A DNA stretch of 64,000 nt, taken from the NCBI RefSeq assembly GCF_918797505.1, contig NC_092795.1, positions 7,597,434 through 7,661,433 of the forward strand, written 5' to 3'. Shown piece after piece: positions 44,815 through 56,900 of this stretch. The stretch is from Bemisia tabaci (lineage: Eukaryota > Arthropoda > Insecta > Hemiptera > Aleyrodidae). The notes below the pieces were generated by a model. The model was not told the origin of the DNA and made no database searches. It saw only the letters and a program-made list of their open reading frames with translations. A program made the position numbers and the translations under genes. Within the stretch, counting starts at the first letter, position 1. Each line of letters begins with the position of its first letter.

Positions 44815-45430
44815 CCTCATTAGTAGAAAGGATCACTTGACAAGAAACGAATTTAAGAATTATGATGTATGTTTCCTCTTTAAAAGTTAACGTGGAACAC
44901 AATTTGTACAAGGAAAATCATTGAAAGTAACTCCTAAAGAAAATATTAAAGTTTTTCAATGCATAGATCAAACCTCTTGTTCATAAAAAACACCATAATC
45001 TACTGCAATAAAATCGCACACTAAACATTACCACAGCAGTCTCTTTGGATGAAAATTTGGCAACCCCAATATCGGAGCTCCTACTCCGATGTTGCAAGTT
45101 GCTTACACTTTGAACAACATAGGACAAGGTAGGGCCACTACGAGATTAGGGGCTTGCCAGAATCACTTTAATGCAAGATTCAACTCAAATGGACTTTTGT
45201 TTTTCTTGTGAGCGGAAAATTCGAATTAGTTTAAACTACAGCTGGGTAAAAACGTTTGTACCATGGTTGGGAATTAATGTCAGTAATTTTTGTTGCGAAA
45301 AGTGTATTCTACATGAAATTTTGAAGAGAACAATGAAATTGAATGACAAATGAACAATGAATTGAGAACAATGAATTTTTGAAGAAAACATGTACTAGAA
45401 TGCTTATATTTGTACCTTGTCTAGTGATCC
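44815..45430. mobile_element. ACTAGACAAGG-type inverted-repeat element, old copy
   Basis: The right end TACCTTGTCTAGTGATCC and a degraded left end GGATCACTTGACAAG face each other. The interior TGTAGAACACAATT-type sequence matches 57389-57950 with many changes. Confidence 0.55.
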
Positions 45431-45562
45431 GATCAAAAGAGGATAAAAAGAAGAGAAACAACATGAAGGAGCTCTTATCTTCGCAACAGTACCAAGGAAC
45501 GTTTTAATTGTCATTGATTTTTAGTACCTTTTATTTTGGTTTGAACCATTGCAAATCAATTT

Positions 45563-46063
45563 AGGGGCTTGGAGGACAAGCCGCATACAAGCAATTTTTG
45601 AAAAAATGGAGATATTAATGATTTCAAGTAAAACTAGTCTTAATTCATATTCTGCAAAAAATTTGCTCCAAAATTAAAATTTTGAAGCATCAAAAAGGCA
45701 GTTTGCACTTTTTTTCCGCCATAAAGATACATGTGATTTCAAAACTTCAAACATGTCAACAGTGAAACTACCAGACCTCGTACCTCGGTTTGCGGCGTCA
45801 CAGACTTTCTGTCATACTTTACTTTTTGGATAGAAAATGACTCTACGTGAATTCTTGAAACTTCTGTGATTTTTCTTCTCTGTGTGATAAGAAACATGTG
45901 AAAACTTCAGAGAATGATATTGGTTTCTCTTCTCCACAAAAAGAAAATGGGGGAGGATATTTTTAAACATCGCAAACGAGATACGTGGTCTGGTAGTTTC
46001 GCCATCAACGTATTTCTCGAAATAGCAAAAACTGCACTCATGGACCTTGTCTTCTAAGCCCCT
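45563..46063. mobile_element. AGGGGCTTGG-type element with nested insertion
   Basis: The ends AGGGGCTTGGAGGACAAG and CTTGTCTTCTAAGCCCCT match the element at 22933. A block at about 45769-46010 with CGTCACAGACTTTCTGTCAT is extra and resembles 20815-21300 and 61270-61530. Confidence 0.7.
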
Positions 46064-46697
46064 CAATTATGCAGTATATTGCAATTCCATGAGTCAAATA
46101 TTGCAAGAATGAAAAGCCACTAAATCGGTCCATCAATTCTCAAGGTGTGAGATATTTATACTTGAGAGGAGAGGAAAATTTTCTGATCTCGTTTTTACTT
46201 CAACCAAAGCATATTAAATACTTGAGGAAGGAAAAAAAATATGATTTCTTAGAAAACATTGAACATCAGCAGGTTTAAACCTTGTTTGATATATGCTTAA
46301 ACTAACTACATTTTGGTTCTGCCTATTTAAACACTCAATCCTTTTATTTTTGAAACGTTGAAATTTAGACATCCAACCTCCTAAGAGCAAAGTCTTCGGT
46401 TTAAAGAGACATGGCTCATTTTCCTTAGAAATTTACTCTTCTATGATAAATCCTGACTGTTTTATACCCATGATCAAATGTTAGTTATTTTTCCTCCTGT
46501 CTTCCTGAGAAGAATACGTCGGGTTGGAGGATCTGTATGGTCCAAGTTCCTGACTGACGTTTAAAATCTTCGAGTGAGATTTGACTAAGAACTCTGTAAA
46601 TAAAGAATAACGAAGGATTAATTGATAATTCTCAACAAGAGAATAAAATTGGAGAATGAACTAAAAATCATGGACCAGAATCAGCCTAACTATAGAT
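46064..46697. other. gene-free stretch
   Basis: I see nothing assignable here. Confidence 0.35.
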
Positions 46698-46933
46698 CTG
46701 CCGTCTTTAGCAAAAACGCCGTAACTCCATTGAGGATTTTTTCAGCTTATTACTGACGAAATGTTTCATTACTGAAAAACCAACGTCCATTTCAGTTTTA
46801 ATTTCAAGATAAGTGCAGCAAACCATTGAAAATTTGACTTTTCAAAATGAAGCATCATGGTGATCAACAGTATGTGTGCAAGAAAAATATAGAGTCTTGA
46901 TAGAATTTACGGCGTTTTTCCTATGGACGGCAG
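46698..46933. mobile_element. CTGCC-family MITE, diverged member
   Basis: Ends CTGCCGTCTTTAGC and CTATGGACGGCAG, sub-terminal AAAAACGCCGTAACTCC and its partner ACGGCGTTTTT, and a perfect AGAT duplication are present. The interior differs from the main sub-family, so this is a sister sub-family sharing termini. Confidence 0.8.
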
Positions 46934-47693
46934 AGATGTGTCCCTTCCTGGTTTACTTTTTTACACACAGAAACATGCAACATTCTGACTTGAAATTGTG
47001 CGAGTTCAATCTTTAAAATCTAAGGGAACGGGAAATGCACCAGAGAGTTTTAAGGCATTACATACATCATTTAATCTTCTAAAAAAAAAAGGGAAAAAAA
47101 GAGGGAAGAAAGGGAGGAAATTAAAGTTTTGAAAACAATTGGGTTGATTTTTGTCTCAATATGAATCATGTATAAGAAAAGAGGAATGATGGACTATTCC
47201 TTGCTTAGGTGAAGATTTTCAATTAAACTGCATCATACAAGAAGAAATCACTCCTTTTGGTTTGATTTAGAAACAACCCGAGTGCAGCAATAATTTTAGC
47301 CGAGAAATAAGCATTGTCTACGTAATATCAACAAAACATTGGCACAGCTGCAGTTATTCACACAAATATCAGTGAGTCAGCACTACAATAGCACCTTCAA
47401 TATTGTAGACATACTTCAAATGCTACACCATTACACAGACCTTCCGATGTGCAAATTGCCTATACAGCAGCTGCTAGAGTTTACATTGTGTTTGGAGAAG
47501 TGTGCCATGCCATTAACTCGCCATTCACTGGTCGGGAAATCAAGCACATTTTGCAGGCCTATGAAATTCTTGCTTGCTAGACAATCTCCAGTATAATGCT
47601 CCTAGTTAATTTCAAGGCTCATTATGGAAACATTCTAGTTAATAAATTGAAGAAGTAAGCTGTTCTATGCATCTATACATTTTCCCAGTTTTG
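46934..47693. other. region 3' of TAF6, no defined gene
   Basis: A plus-strand frame of 85 codons from 47339 starts without ATG and matches nothing known to me. A last TAF6 exon could be hidden here, but I could not identify one. Confidence 0.35.
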
Positions 47694-47699
47694 TTTATT
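47694..47699 (-). promoter_or_regulatory. possible polyadenylation signal for TAF6
   Basis: The hexamer AATAAA on the minus strand overlaps the TAA that closes the frame if the last donor is not used. This offers a possible 3' end for a shorter TAF6 transcript. Confidence 0.35.
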
Positions 47700-47775
47700 C
47701 TGTCTTTTTAAAGAATTGTAAAAGATTAAAAAAAAAAAAAAAAATACATTTAGAAAAATTGGTCAATGTAAGTAC

Positions 47776-47949
47776 CTTTGGGCCTGAATTTGTTGTACTT
47801 GAGTTGGCAACACACACAACGACAACTTTCGTAACTGGATTAGGAGTGATCGATGAATGCGGTCGAATGTGTGCCACTGGTGCATTGAAATTTGACTGGA
47901 ATCGAACACCACTAGCTTGTGCTGTTGCAGGAGTGGCTTGCTGCAAACC
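47776..47949 (-). CDS. TAF6: TAF6 exon 10
   Basis: The exon is 174 bp, 58 codons, low-complexity C-terminal part ([20 protein letters not shown] and later [14 protein letters not shown]). The acceptor CCTTAG|GGT is good. The downstream donor AAAG|GTACTT is weak, so it may be the last exon. Confidence 0.75.
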
Positions 47950-50900
47950 CTAAGGAAAAAATAGAGAGTCTCAAAATTCAGTTGAAGGATTTGGGATACG
48001 AAATAATAGAGACCATTTTCCAGACTTGGGTGAACATGTCAGTAACTTTTTCTCCCCTTTTTAAAAACCTGGTTTTTTCCCAGCCCGGACATTACAGAAT
48101 GCATAGTCAGTCTTTCCCTTCTTCCTGACTTTCCAGGTTTCCCTTTACACTTGGATTTTCTATCTTCCTGAGTTTTCCTGATTCTCCTGGGCTTTATTTT
48201 CTAAATCAAAAGAAACGTAAAAATAGACATGACTGAAAGCAAAGTCTCCGTACAGATAAGAAGGGGATTGAATTTCTGAGGAAAAAATACACTACAGACA
48301 GAAGGAGGATGCCGCAGGGCTTAGTATCAAAGTGTGGTAAAGTAATGCAAAAAAATGTAATCTTTTACGGAAATACACAGCTCTCTCAGTTTTCCCTTTT
48401 CTTGCCCTGACTCAGCCAGCTTTCTCAGGTACTTGTATTTTTTTTTACTTTCCAGGTCGCACTTTTTAATGAGCAATGCATGATAAGTTTCATAGTTGTT
48501 ATTTGCTGTAATAACGTAAAAATACTTATAAAACTTACAATGTTTCCAGGAGTTTGAGGCCGTGAAGATACAATGACATACTTCTGTGGATTGTTCGCCA
48601 AGCTGACGGGTCTGGTACCAGAGTATACCATCCTAGTTGGATTTGGCACACCTGCTGAAGTATTAAAACACTCAATGAATGACTAAATATTGTAAAATTG
48701 AATCTATTTTACAGTTAACTCAATTTACTTAGAGAAACAGCTTTACTACTTTGGTTTTTAAAGAGAAACCATCGAATTCGTTTGATTCCTTGTCCTTGAA
48801 AATTCTTCACTGAGTAGTTCAAGAGACAGGTGATAGCAACTCCTTAGGGCCCATTTATGCATGTGACTTCTGCCATTTGTCGCCGACCGACACAAGTCAC
48901 TGCGGCTTGTCTTCGAATCGCACGATCCATATTTCTGCCACAATGACTTACTGAGGCATCGTGTCTTTCATAACTGATGGACCCACAGTTATCATACTAG
49001 ATTGTGCCCCTAATGCCGCTGCAGGACGAAAATGTACCATGCGTGAAGTGCATCCATGCGGTTCTGAGTAGTTACAAATCACCAGCAACACAGAATTGCT
49101 GGCGGTTTCTATCTACCAGCAATCTCAATCTAAAAACCGTCATGACAATATTGCCACCGGGATTTTTGATCACTCGCATATAAATACCTCTACTGCCACC
49201 CTTGTGGTTAGAAATTGCGAAATTCTTTGCTGCTGAGGTGACCAGGATAGAATTTGCATGCATGAATCGAACCTGAATAAGGTGAGGAATGTGAACTTCT
49301 TGAGCATATTTCTTAACACAATACACTGTAGACATTTTGTACTTATGATATGAGTAAAAATTTATTTTCTTAAGAAGGATATTTGTCTTTTCAATTTATC
49401 TATTGAAATTTTTAATTATGTATTTGAACTTCCAGGAGTTGCAAAGCTTGATGGCACTTGAGATGTTTGATATTCCTACTCTTTAAATTGTCGCCCTCCT
49501 GACAAAAGGACGTAACTGCACTTCCCGATGAACACCGTTGTCCTTACAGCTCAATGCTTTCTTGAGATCATCTCTAGGTGTAGTTATGCCCGATTTTGTC
49601 GGGAGGGCAACAAAGTGTAGTCATTTACTGAATTTCCATTCCTGTACACATGATCACATCCTGAAAACTGTTCATTTGTCAGTCAACAACTTTACAAACT
49701 AACCAGCAGCAGGATGTATGATAGAGGAGGTCGTTGTGACAGCGGCAGAGGTAACTGCCGGAGTTGGCATGGAGGCCTGCGTTCTTGCTTTGATGACAGA
49801 GGCTTGAAGAGCAGGCCCAAGGCATCCAAATTCATTCCTGTAGTCATCAATGAAATCCGGAGGTGATTTTGTTACTTTTAGGATAGGAGTCAATACTTTC
49901 TGAAACCAGAATCAATAAAAAATTTATTATAGCTATCCTTCCCAAGACAAAAACTGGAAACAAATTATTATTTCGTACCATTCTACATTAAATTATCTCT
50001 GATATTGACACCGCTCTAAAATTTAAAGAAATTTTTTTAATACGATTTCAACCTGGCGCAACATATTATCAACCATCAAAAATCAATCTAAATTTTGATG
50101 TTGCTAATGACATCAGAGGTATGCGGCCAATAAGAATTGTTCTACTTCTTCCTTCAACTTTACGTACCTTTCTTTTTGATGACAAATCTGTTTACACATT
50201 TTATAGATCAAAAACACGTTTTTCACATTAACATAGAAGGTGCATACAAATCTGAGTTCAAGACAATCTCAAGATCGTACAACTCTCTTATTTCTCAATA
50301 ACTTAAAGAGAAATACAAAGGGAAGTTAGCCAAGCCGAGAAAGATAATTGCCATGAGAGTTTCTAGATGGTAAAAATAGAAAGGAAGAGGGAACGATAGA
50401 TTGAAACAAGCATGTTTGCATAAATTTATTAGTTAATACTCTTTCTTAATTATAAAAAAAGCAAAATCAAAAGAACCTCCTGTTAGATAAGTGTGTCTCT
50501 TGACCTTTTAGTATTACGGCAATAATAGGTATGTAATTGCAGGATAGACATTGCTATGTCATTGATATCTTCACCTCAACAGAGGTAAAGACAATAATGG
50601 GGGGAAAATGATGTGGGGACGATCTGCACATTAATTGGGCTACAGAAAATCTAATTTGGGTACTCATATAGTTGAAAAAGTAATTATACTGACCACTAGT
50701 AAATGTTTTATGTGACCAGCAGAAATTTTGTCAATATTGCTAAGGGAAGGTCCGTCAAGACATGATTCGATTCTGTCTGCTACAGTCTTGACTCTTGGTA
50801 AAATGAACACTTTTATCACCTCTGTACCTAATTCAGAAAGACCTGTAAAAAAGAAAAGAGTAAACCATGTAAATGTGAGTGGGAAAAAACCTGTTTAAAT

Positions 50901-53900
50901 GGAAGCGTTAATAGAATACCACATATTTCTAGTTACTAGGGACATTAAAGATCTTATTCATATTAGACATTTCTGGGCATTTTTTGATTAGCTGGATATT
51001 TTTAACTGAGTAAAGTTTCTTTCAGTAAATAAATCATTGTTGGATTAGAAAAGACAAATTGCTGGCAATTTTGAATTAAAGTTTTCAATAAATTTAATGA
51101 ATGAACTTTATTAATAAATTAACAATTTAGTTCTGATCAGGGGGTTCATGATATTACAGAAACTAGAGATGGGGGGGGGGGGGGGGCAAGGTCGTTTCTT
51201 CTTGTCTTGTAGATGATTGGAGTGGATAAGTGTAATTGAACCAATTGGATAGATTGACAAGAGAGGAGATACTTAAGTAATGATGATTAAAAATCAAATA
51301 CGTAAGTAGTAGGAAGTATTTCCCCATGCCAAATTTTATGCTTAAGTTTTCAATAAACAATAATAAAAAAATTAAGGAAAACGTACCATTTTCATTTATA
51401 ATTTGTACTTAATAACTTAGTTTTCTTATATCTTGAGCAAATTTTATTCTTCAACTCGTGTTCACTCTACACCAAGCCTATTCTGGCTCTAAGAATTGAC
51501 AGTCGTAATTTTCTATGTTGAACTCGGAAATACTAATATACCAGTTAATATTCATCTAACTTTGAGATTACTGAGGTACTTAGATACAATACCTTGTAAT
51601 GCTCCATACAAAGAAGGCAAAGGGGTCTCAATGTTTTGAAGAGCTGATGAGAATATCCGTGTAACTCTGGTTTGGAGATTGTTCGTGGAGGTGTGGAAGT
51701 GTTTACAGATTTGCGTCATCAAACGAGATGCAAAATCTCTTAATGCCCAATGATTGTCAAGCTCAGGACGCATACATAGCTGCTTACTAACGATGCATGT
51801 CAGCACCGATGGTATTAATTCATGAAGCTGAAAATGAAACATAATGAGTAAGAACCTTTACTATACTTCTCTCCCACATTGTGCGATTTGACCTCTATTT
51901 TCACTTAAAATGACTGACCAGTTACAAAGTTTTTTTTTATCATTTATGATGCACCATGACAATCTTCGTTGGGGTTTTTTCCATTGGTCACTTTAACTTA
52001 CCTTCCACTTTCAATCAAGCTCGAAGCAGCATAAATCTGCTGGGAAAAATAACTTTTACAACAAATCGTAATAGGAATAATTTTGAAAACAGTTTCTTTT
52101 TCAGTAAAAGACAGTGTATAGAGATTGTCTCTCCTACAAACTTTATCTGAATTCTAATATTTATTCAGCGGACTTTAAAAGCTCTAAAATATTAACAACC
52201 AAATATTATTATATTAAAATGCGCACACAATTGACAAATTCCTTTGAAAGTGACCACAATTCAGAACTAGTGCTCAAGCATTGAACAGCTTTCAGAATTT
52301 TGTTTGAGTGAAAAGACTGAAGTTCCCCAAATTTTCCCCACCTATCAACATATGACCTCCATTCCTAGTTTCAACATCACTGCATGGTCAATAAAAGAAA
52401 CAACCTTATGAAAAATAATATTAGATATTTTCAAGACAGCTTACATATTTCTCGAGGTACAGCGAAGGGTTGTCTAACAGGGCTTTCACCATCCTCATCA
52501 GATAAATCAAGAGGGCAAGGTTGTTTTGAACAACATTGACTTTAACACCTTCAGCAATAAAGGTGCACATTCGTGGAAGCATTTCATGAAGTCCAGGATC
52601 TGAGGCTAAACTTTGCAGAGCTTCCTAAAAATTAAAAAAATAACAATAAAATAGAATTACTCTCGGATGAAAGCAGTTTGCAAAATGGAACCAAAAAATA
52701 CTTGCAGGAAAGTTGGTGTTTAATTTACTAGGAACTAACTAGAGCTCATCTCTTGAAGTACCAATGACCCTACCACAGTAACAGCCCATATGAAAAGTGA
52801 GTAGATTCATATATGGAACTTAAAAAAAGGGAAACCATCATTTAAATAGTTAACATGTTGGGCCTATGACTCAAATTCCACATTCACAATTTCCATTTCC
52901 ACATCCAATACACTGATTCCTCTAAAATATAAGTTACTTTTGTGACAGCAAGACTTTGTAACGCAAGTCCATGATCCTGCAATGGGTATTTTTTGGCTTT
53001 GCAAGGGAGATTGTGCCTACAATCTTCATTGGAGGAGTAAAAGTAACAGGTATTTTAAACTTTTTGCCCTTCTTGAATCATTATTTTATCAAAATAAAAA
53101 ACGCCTGAGAAATAATTTTTCTACGATCATTTTTTTTTCTCAGAAGTTCACGTTGCTTGTGAATTTTGAATGGAACTTAAGGCATGATGGAGGACTTAGG
53201 TGCGAAAATTGGCTTTTCCATGAGAATTTCCTTTTACATTTTTACTCTTCACTGGGAAAGAGTGATGTAAAAAGGTGGAAATTTAACTGAATATCCTTCA
53301 TAATTTAACAATATGCCCTTTTTGCACCCAAGTACTCAATTATTTTAACATGACTCTTGAGGAGTTTGGAGTTAGGTTGCGCAAACAATATACTTACAGC
53401 CCTACGACCTTCATCTGATCCAACGCAGGCTTCAGTAATTTCTTTATAGTAAAGCTGCTGCTCCACAGACAGTTCGTGAGTGGCAAGTTGTTTCACATGA
53501 ACTGTTTCTACATTGCGTAGTTTTTGGAGTTTCCTAGGAACATAGGTTTGAGGATAAATTATGAGCTAGGCCAAAAAAGTGGTTATTTGTAATTAAAATC
53601 CAATCCAAGATATCAAATTCTCAAAATTTGGGAGAAGAGAGGGGTTGAATTAAAAAATTTTAAGCCTGTATCAAAATCCAACTAAAGAAATTCTGGACAT
53701 GGATGAGATTTGAGTCTTGAACCTCGAAAATAAGGATCGTCAAACAAGTGGGAGTGATTTAAAATCTTTAACTGAATTTTTCTCAGAATATAAATTTTGT
53801 GTTTTAAATTTGAAAATAACAGCAATGAATGTGCTTAAATTTTTAATGTTATTGGGCTGAATTTGATCAAAATAATCCACTTTAAGTGTGGCTCCAATGC

Positions 53901-56900
53901 CTTGATTTTTATTTATTGAAATTTAAGGGCCCTTTTGCTATAGTTGGTCATAAATAGATAATAAATTGAAGAATGATGAGATACTGTTGTGACACTTCAG
54001 GATTATTGTTTCAATCCTACAGGCGCCATGTGCCGTATGCGCCTAAATATTCTGCTTTGGCACCTAAATAATTGGAGCCTCAGCCAAAGTTGGCACAAAA
54101 ATATACATGCGCCGGTATCAGTAATATTCCTCAAAAGTGTGATTAGCAATATCAGTTCATCAAAGATTGTATCCACTCTGCAGCGAAAGAAGCCCTAGGT
54201 GTTCACAAAACCAGTAATAAATACCAGCATCCTTACTGGTGGGATGAAGAAATTGAAGACGAGATAAATCTTAAGAGGCAAAAACACCTTATATTTCTGT
54301 CGTCTAAAAAGACTGAAGATAAAGTTGCTTACAGGAAAGCTCAGTCTAAAGTTAGGAGCCTCATAACACGGAAGAAGAATGAAGCTTGGGAAAGCAACTG
54401 TTCTAGAATTAACACCTACCTAGGGGGGAGAAAAAGTGCTGAGAGCTGGAAGTTAATTAAAGGTTTACATAGAGACATGAAGCGCGACATCGTTTCTCCG
54501 ATATCACTTAAAAAACTGGAGGATCATTTTAAAGATCTTTTGACGGAAAGGCGCCCAGAGTTTCGAGACAACAGCACGGACAACGGAAGAATGAACAACT
54601 TGGAGATCCACACTTGTGACATAATTAAAGCGGTTAAAGAGCTAATTAATGACAAAGCACCGGGTCCTGGTGGGATTCCTGTCGAGTTGGTCAAGTACGG
54701 GACTGCCAAGCTCTTTGAGTGCCTCAGAAAACTGATGCAACAATGCATCAGGGGTGACGAGGTACCAAGGGAGTGGAAGGAGTCTTGGATCAAGGCCATC
54801 TACAAAAAGAAGGGAAGGAAGGACGACTGTAACAACTACCGGGGGCTCTCAGTGACCGGGACAATAAGCAAAGTGTACGGGAAGATACTGAAAGCGAAGA
54901 TCGAGGACGAATGGCAGGATCACGAAGCAGAGGAGCAGGCTGGTTTTAGAGCTGGCAGGTCTACGATAGATCACCTCTTTGTTATTGTCCAGGTCATTGA
55001 GAAGAAAATGGCCGTAGCTCAGGAACTGCATTTAATTTTTGTGGATCTCCAGAAGGCGTATGACAGCGTGCCGTTGGTGAAACTTTGGGAGGCCTTGAAA
55101 AAATCGAATTTTAACGGGGGGTTGATTGACGCTGTTCAGCGATTTTATAAAGGGAGTTTTACCAAAGTTAAGTGCCATGGGGGGTTGTCAGCGGGATTTT
55201 ATGTGACTAAGGGTTTAAAACAGGGATGTTGTTTGTCGCCAACATTATTTAAAATTTATCTCGAGTGCGTGCTAAAAGAATGGAAAAAGAAATGCTCTGG
55301 TATGGGTGTCCCCTTGGGTGATCTCGAAACTCTGTTTACTCTGTGCTTTGCTGATGACCAGGTGGTGGTTGCTCAAGATCAAGATGACGCGGAATAAATG
55401 ATGCGCAAGCTAGTAGAAGAGTATCGGAAGTGGGGTCTGGAAGTCAGCATATCCAAATCTGAGAAGATGACTTTTGGCGGTGATCAGCAAAGCATTGAGT
55501 TGGAGGATGGGCAGCAGATCAAAGGCTGCGAGCACTTTAAGTACTTGGGAGTGCGGTTGACCCAGGATGGAAGGACGGATCAAGCTATCAGGGAAAGGAA
55601 CACCTTAGCAAGGAAGGCTATAGCGATGTTAAATGGAATCCTCTGGGATCAGCGGATTTCCAAAGATAACAAGAGGAGGATATACAACGCTGTAGTCAAA
55701 AGTATATTAACATACGGATGTGAAGTTTGGCAGCTGAAGAAACGGACACAGGATATGCTAAGAGCAACGGAGATGGATTTCTGGAGAAGGTCAGCAGGAA
55801 TTTCTAGGAGAGATCGGGTCCGTAATGATAGAGTGCGTCAGATAATGGAAGTCGAAAATGACATCGTGTTCGACGTCATGACCAAACAACTTGTTTGGTA
55901 TGGTCATGTCAATAGGATGACGGAAGAGAGGCTGCCAAAAAAGATGCTTGATTGGGTTCCTCCTGGGAGGAGACGTAGGGGACGCCCAGTGAGAGGTTGG
56001 CGACAGGGGGTGTTAAATGAGATAAGAGATTGTCAACTCCCTGATGACCTGTGGGAAGACCGAGCTTTGTGGCGATTAGGCGTCGCACAGCGCCAAAGAG
56101 CGCTATAAAAAGCGACTCATATATATATATGAGATACTGTTGTGACACTTCAGGATTATTGTTTCAATCCTACAGGCGCCACGTGCCGTATGCGCCTAAA
56201 TATTCTGCTTTGGCACCTAAATAATTGGAGCCTCAGCCAAAATTGGCACAAAAATATACATGCGCCGGTATCAGTAATATTCCTCAAAAGTGTGATTACA
56301 ATTGAAAGAAATTCGATCCTGCTGCGTTGCAATAAATCTGCGAACCTGCAAGGTTATTTTTAACATTAAAAATATCCATTTCGTCCACGATAAATATTGG
56401 TTGTTCCCTAAAAATGGGTCATTTGCGTGAGAGACTCCTGCAGATTTTGACGAGATTCAAACACTGTTCAGCATGATTTTCAAACAAATATTTGTAAAAA
56501 TTAAAGCATTTAAAAAAATAAATAGGTAAATAAACAAACAAAAGAATAAAATTTTTAAGTTTCACAAAAAGATAACATGAACTCACCCAGTTGTGGGCTT
56601 CCCAGTCTTTTCTTTCTCTTTGTTTGACTTCAACTTTGTGATAGGATCGATGCTCTCGAGCTTCTGCAAGTCTTTGGATATTGGGGGAGGGTTTTCAGGA
56701 ATTGTGGGCTGCACACCATCAATGCACAGCCAATGTGCTCTGATGGAGGGTGCCAGAGGTAGCTTTGACATGGGTCCGGAGATGATTTCATTGAGATCAA
56801 GATCCTTCTCTTCGATGAAATGGAATTCACGAACACCGCCTGATGCAAACCGGAACGGTATGTGGTCTGAGGTGTGGTAGCCATAAGTTGGCTGAAATAA

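Noticed and set aside
47339..47596. 85-codon plus-strand frame
   Set aside because: It starts without ATG, and no splice sites or recognisable motif were found.
53976..56298. LTR retrotransposon, because of the two 170-bp flanks
   Set aside because: The reverse transcriptase is of LINE type, the flanks lack TG...CA ends, and no primer binding site, integrase or protease is present.
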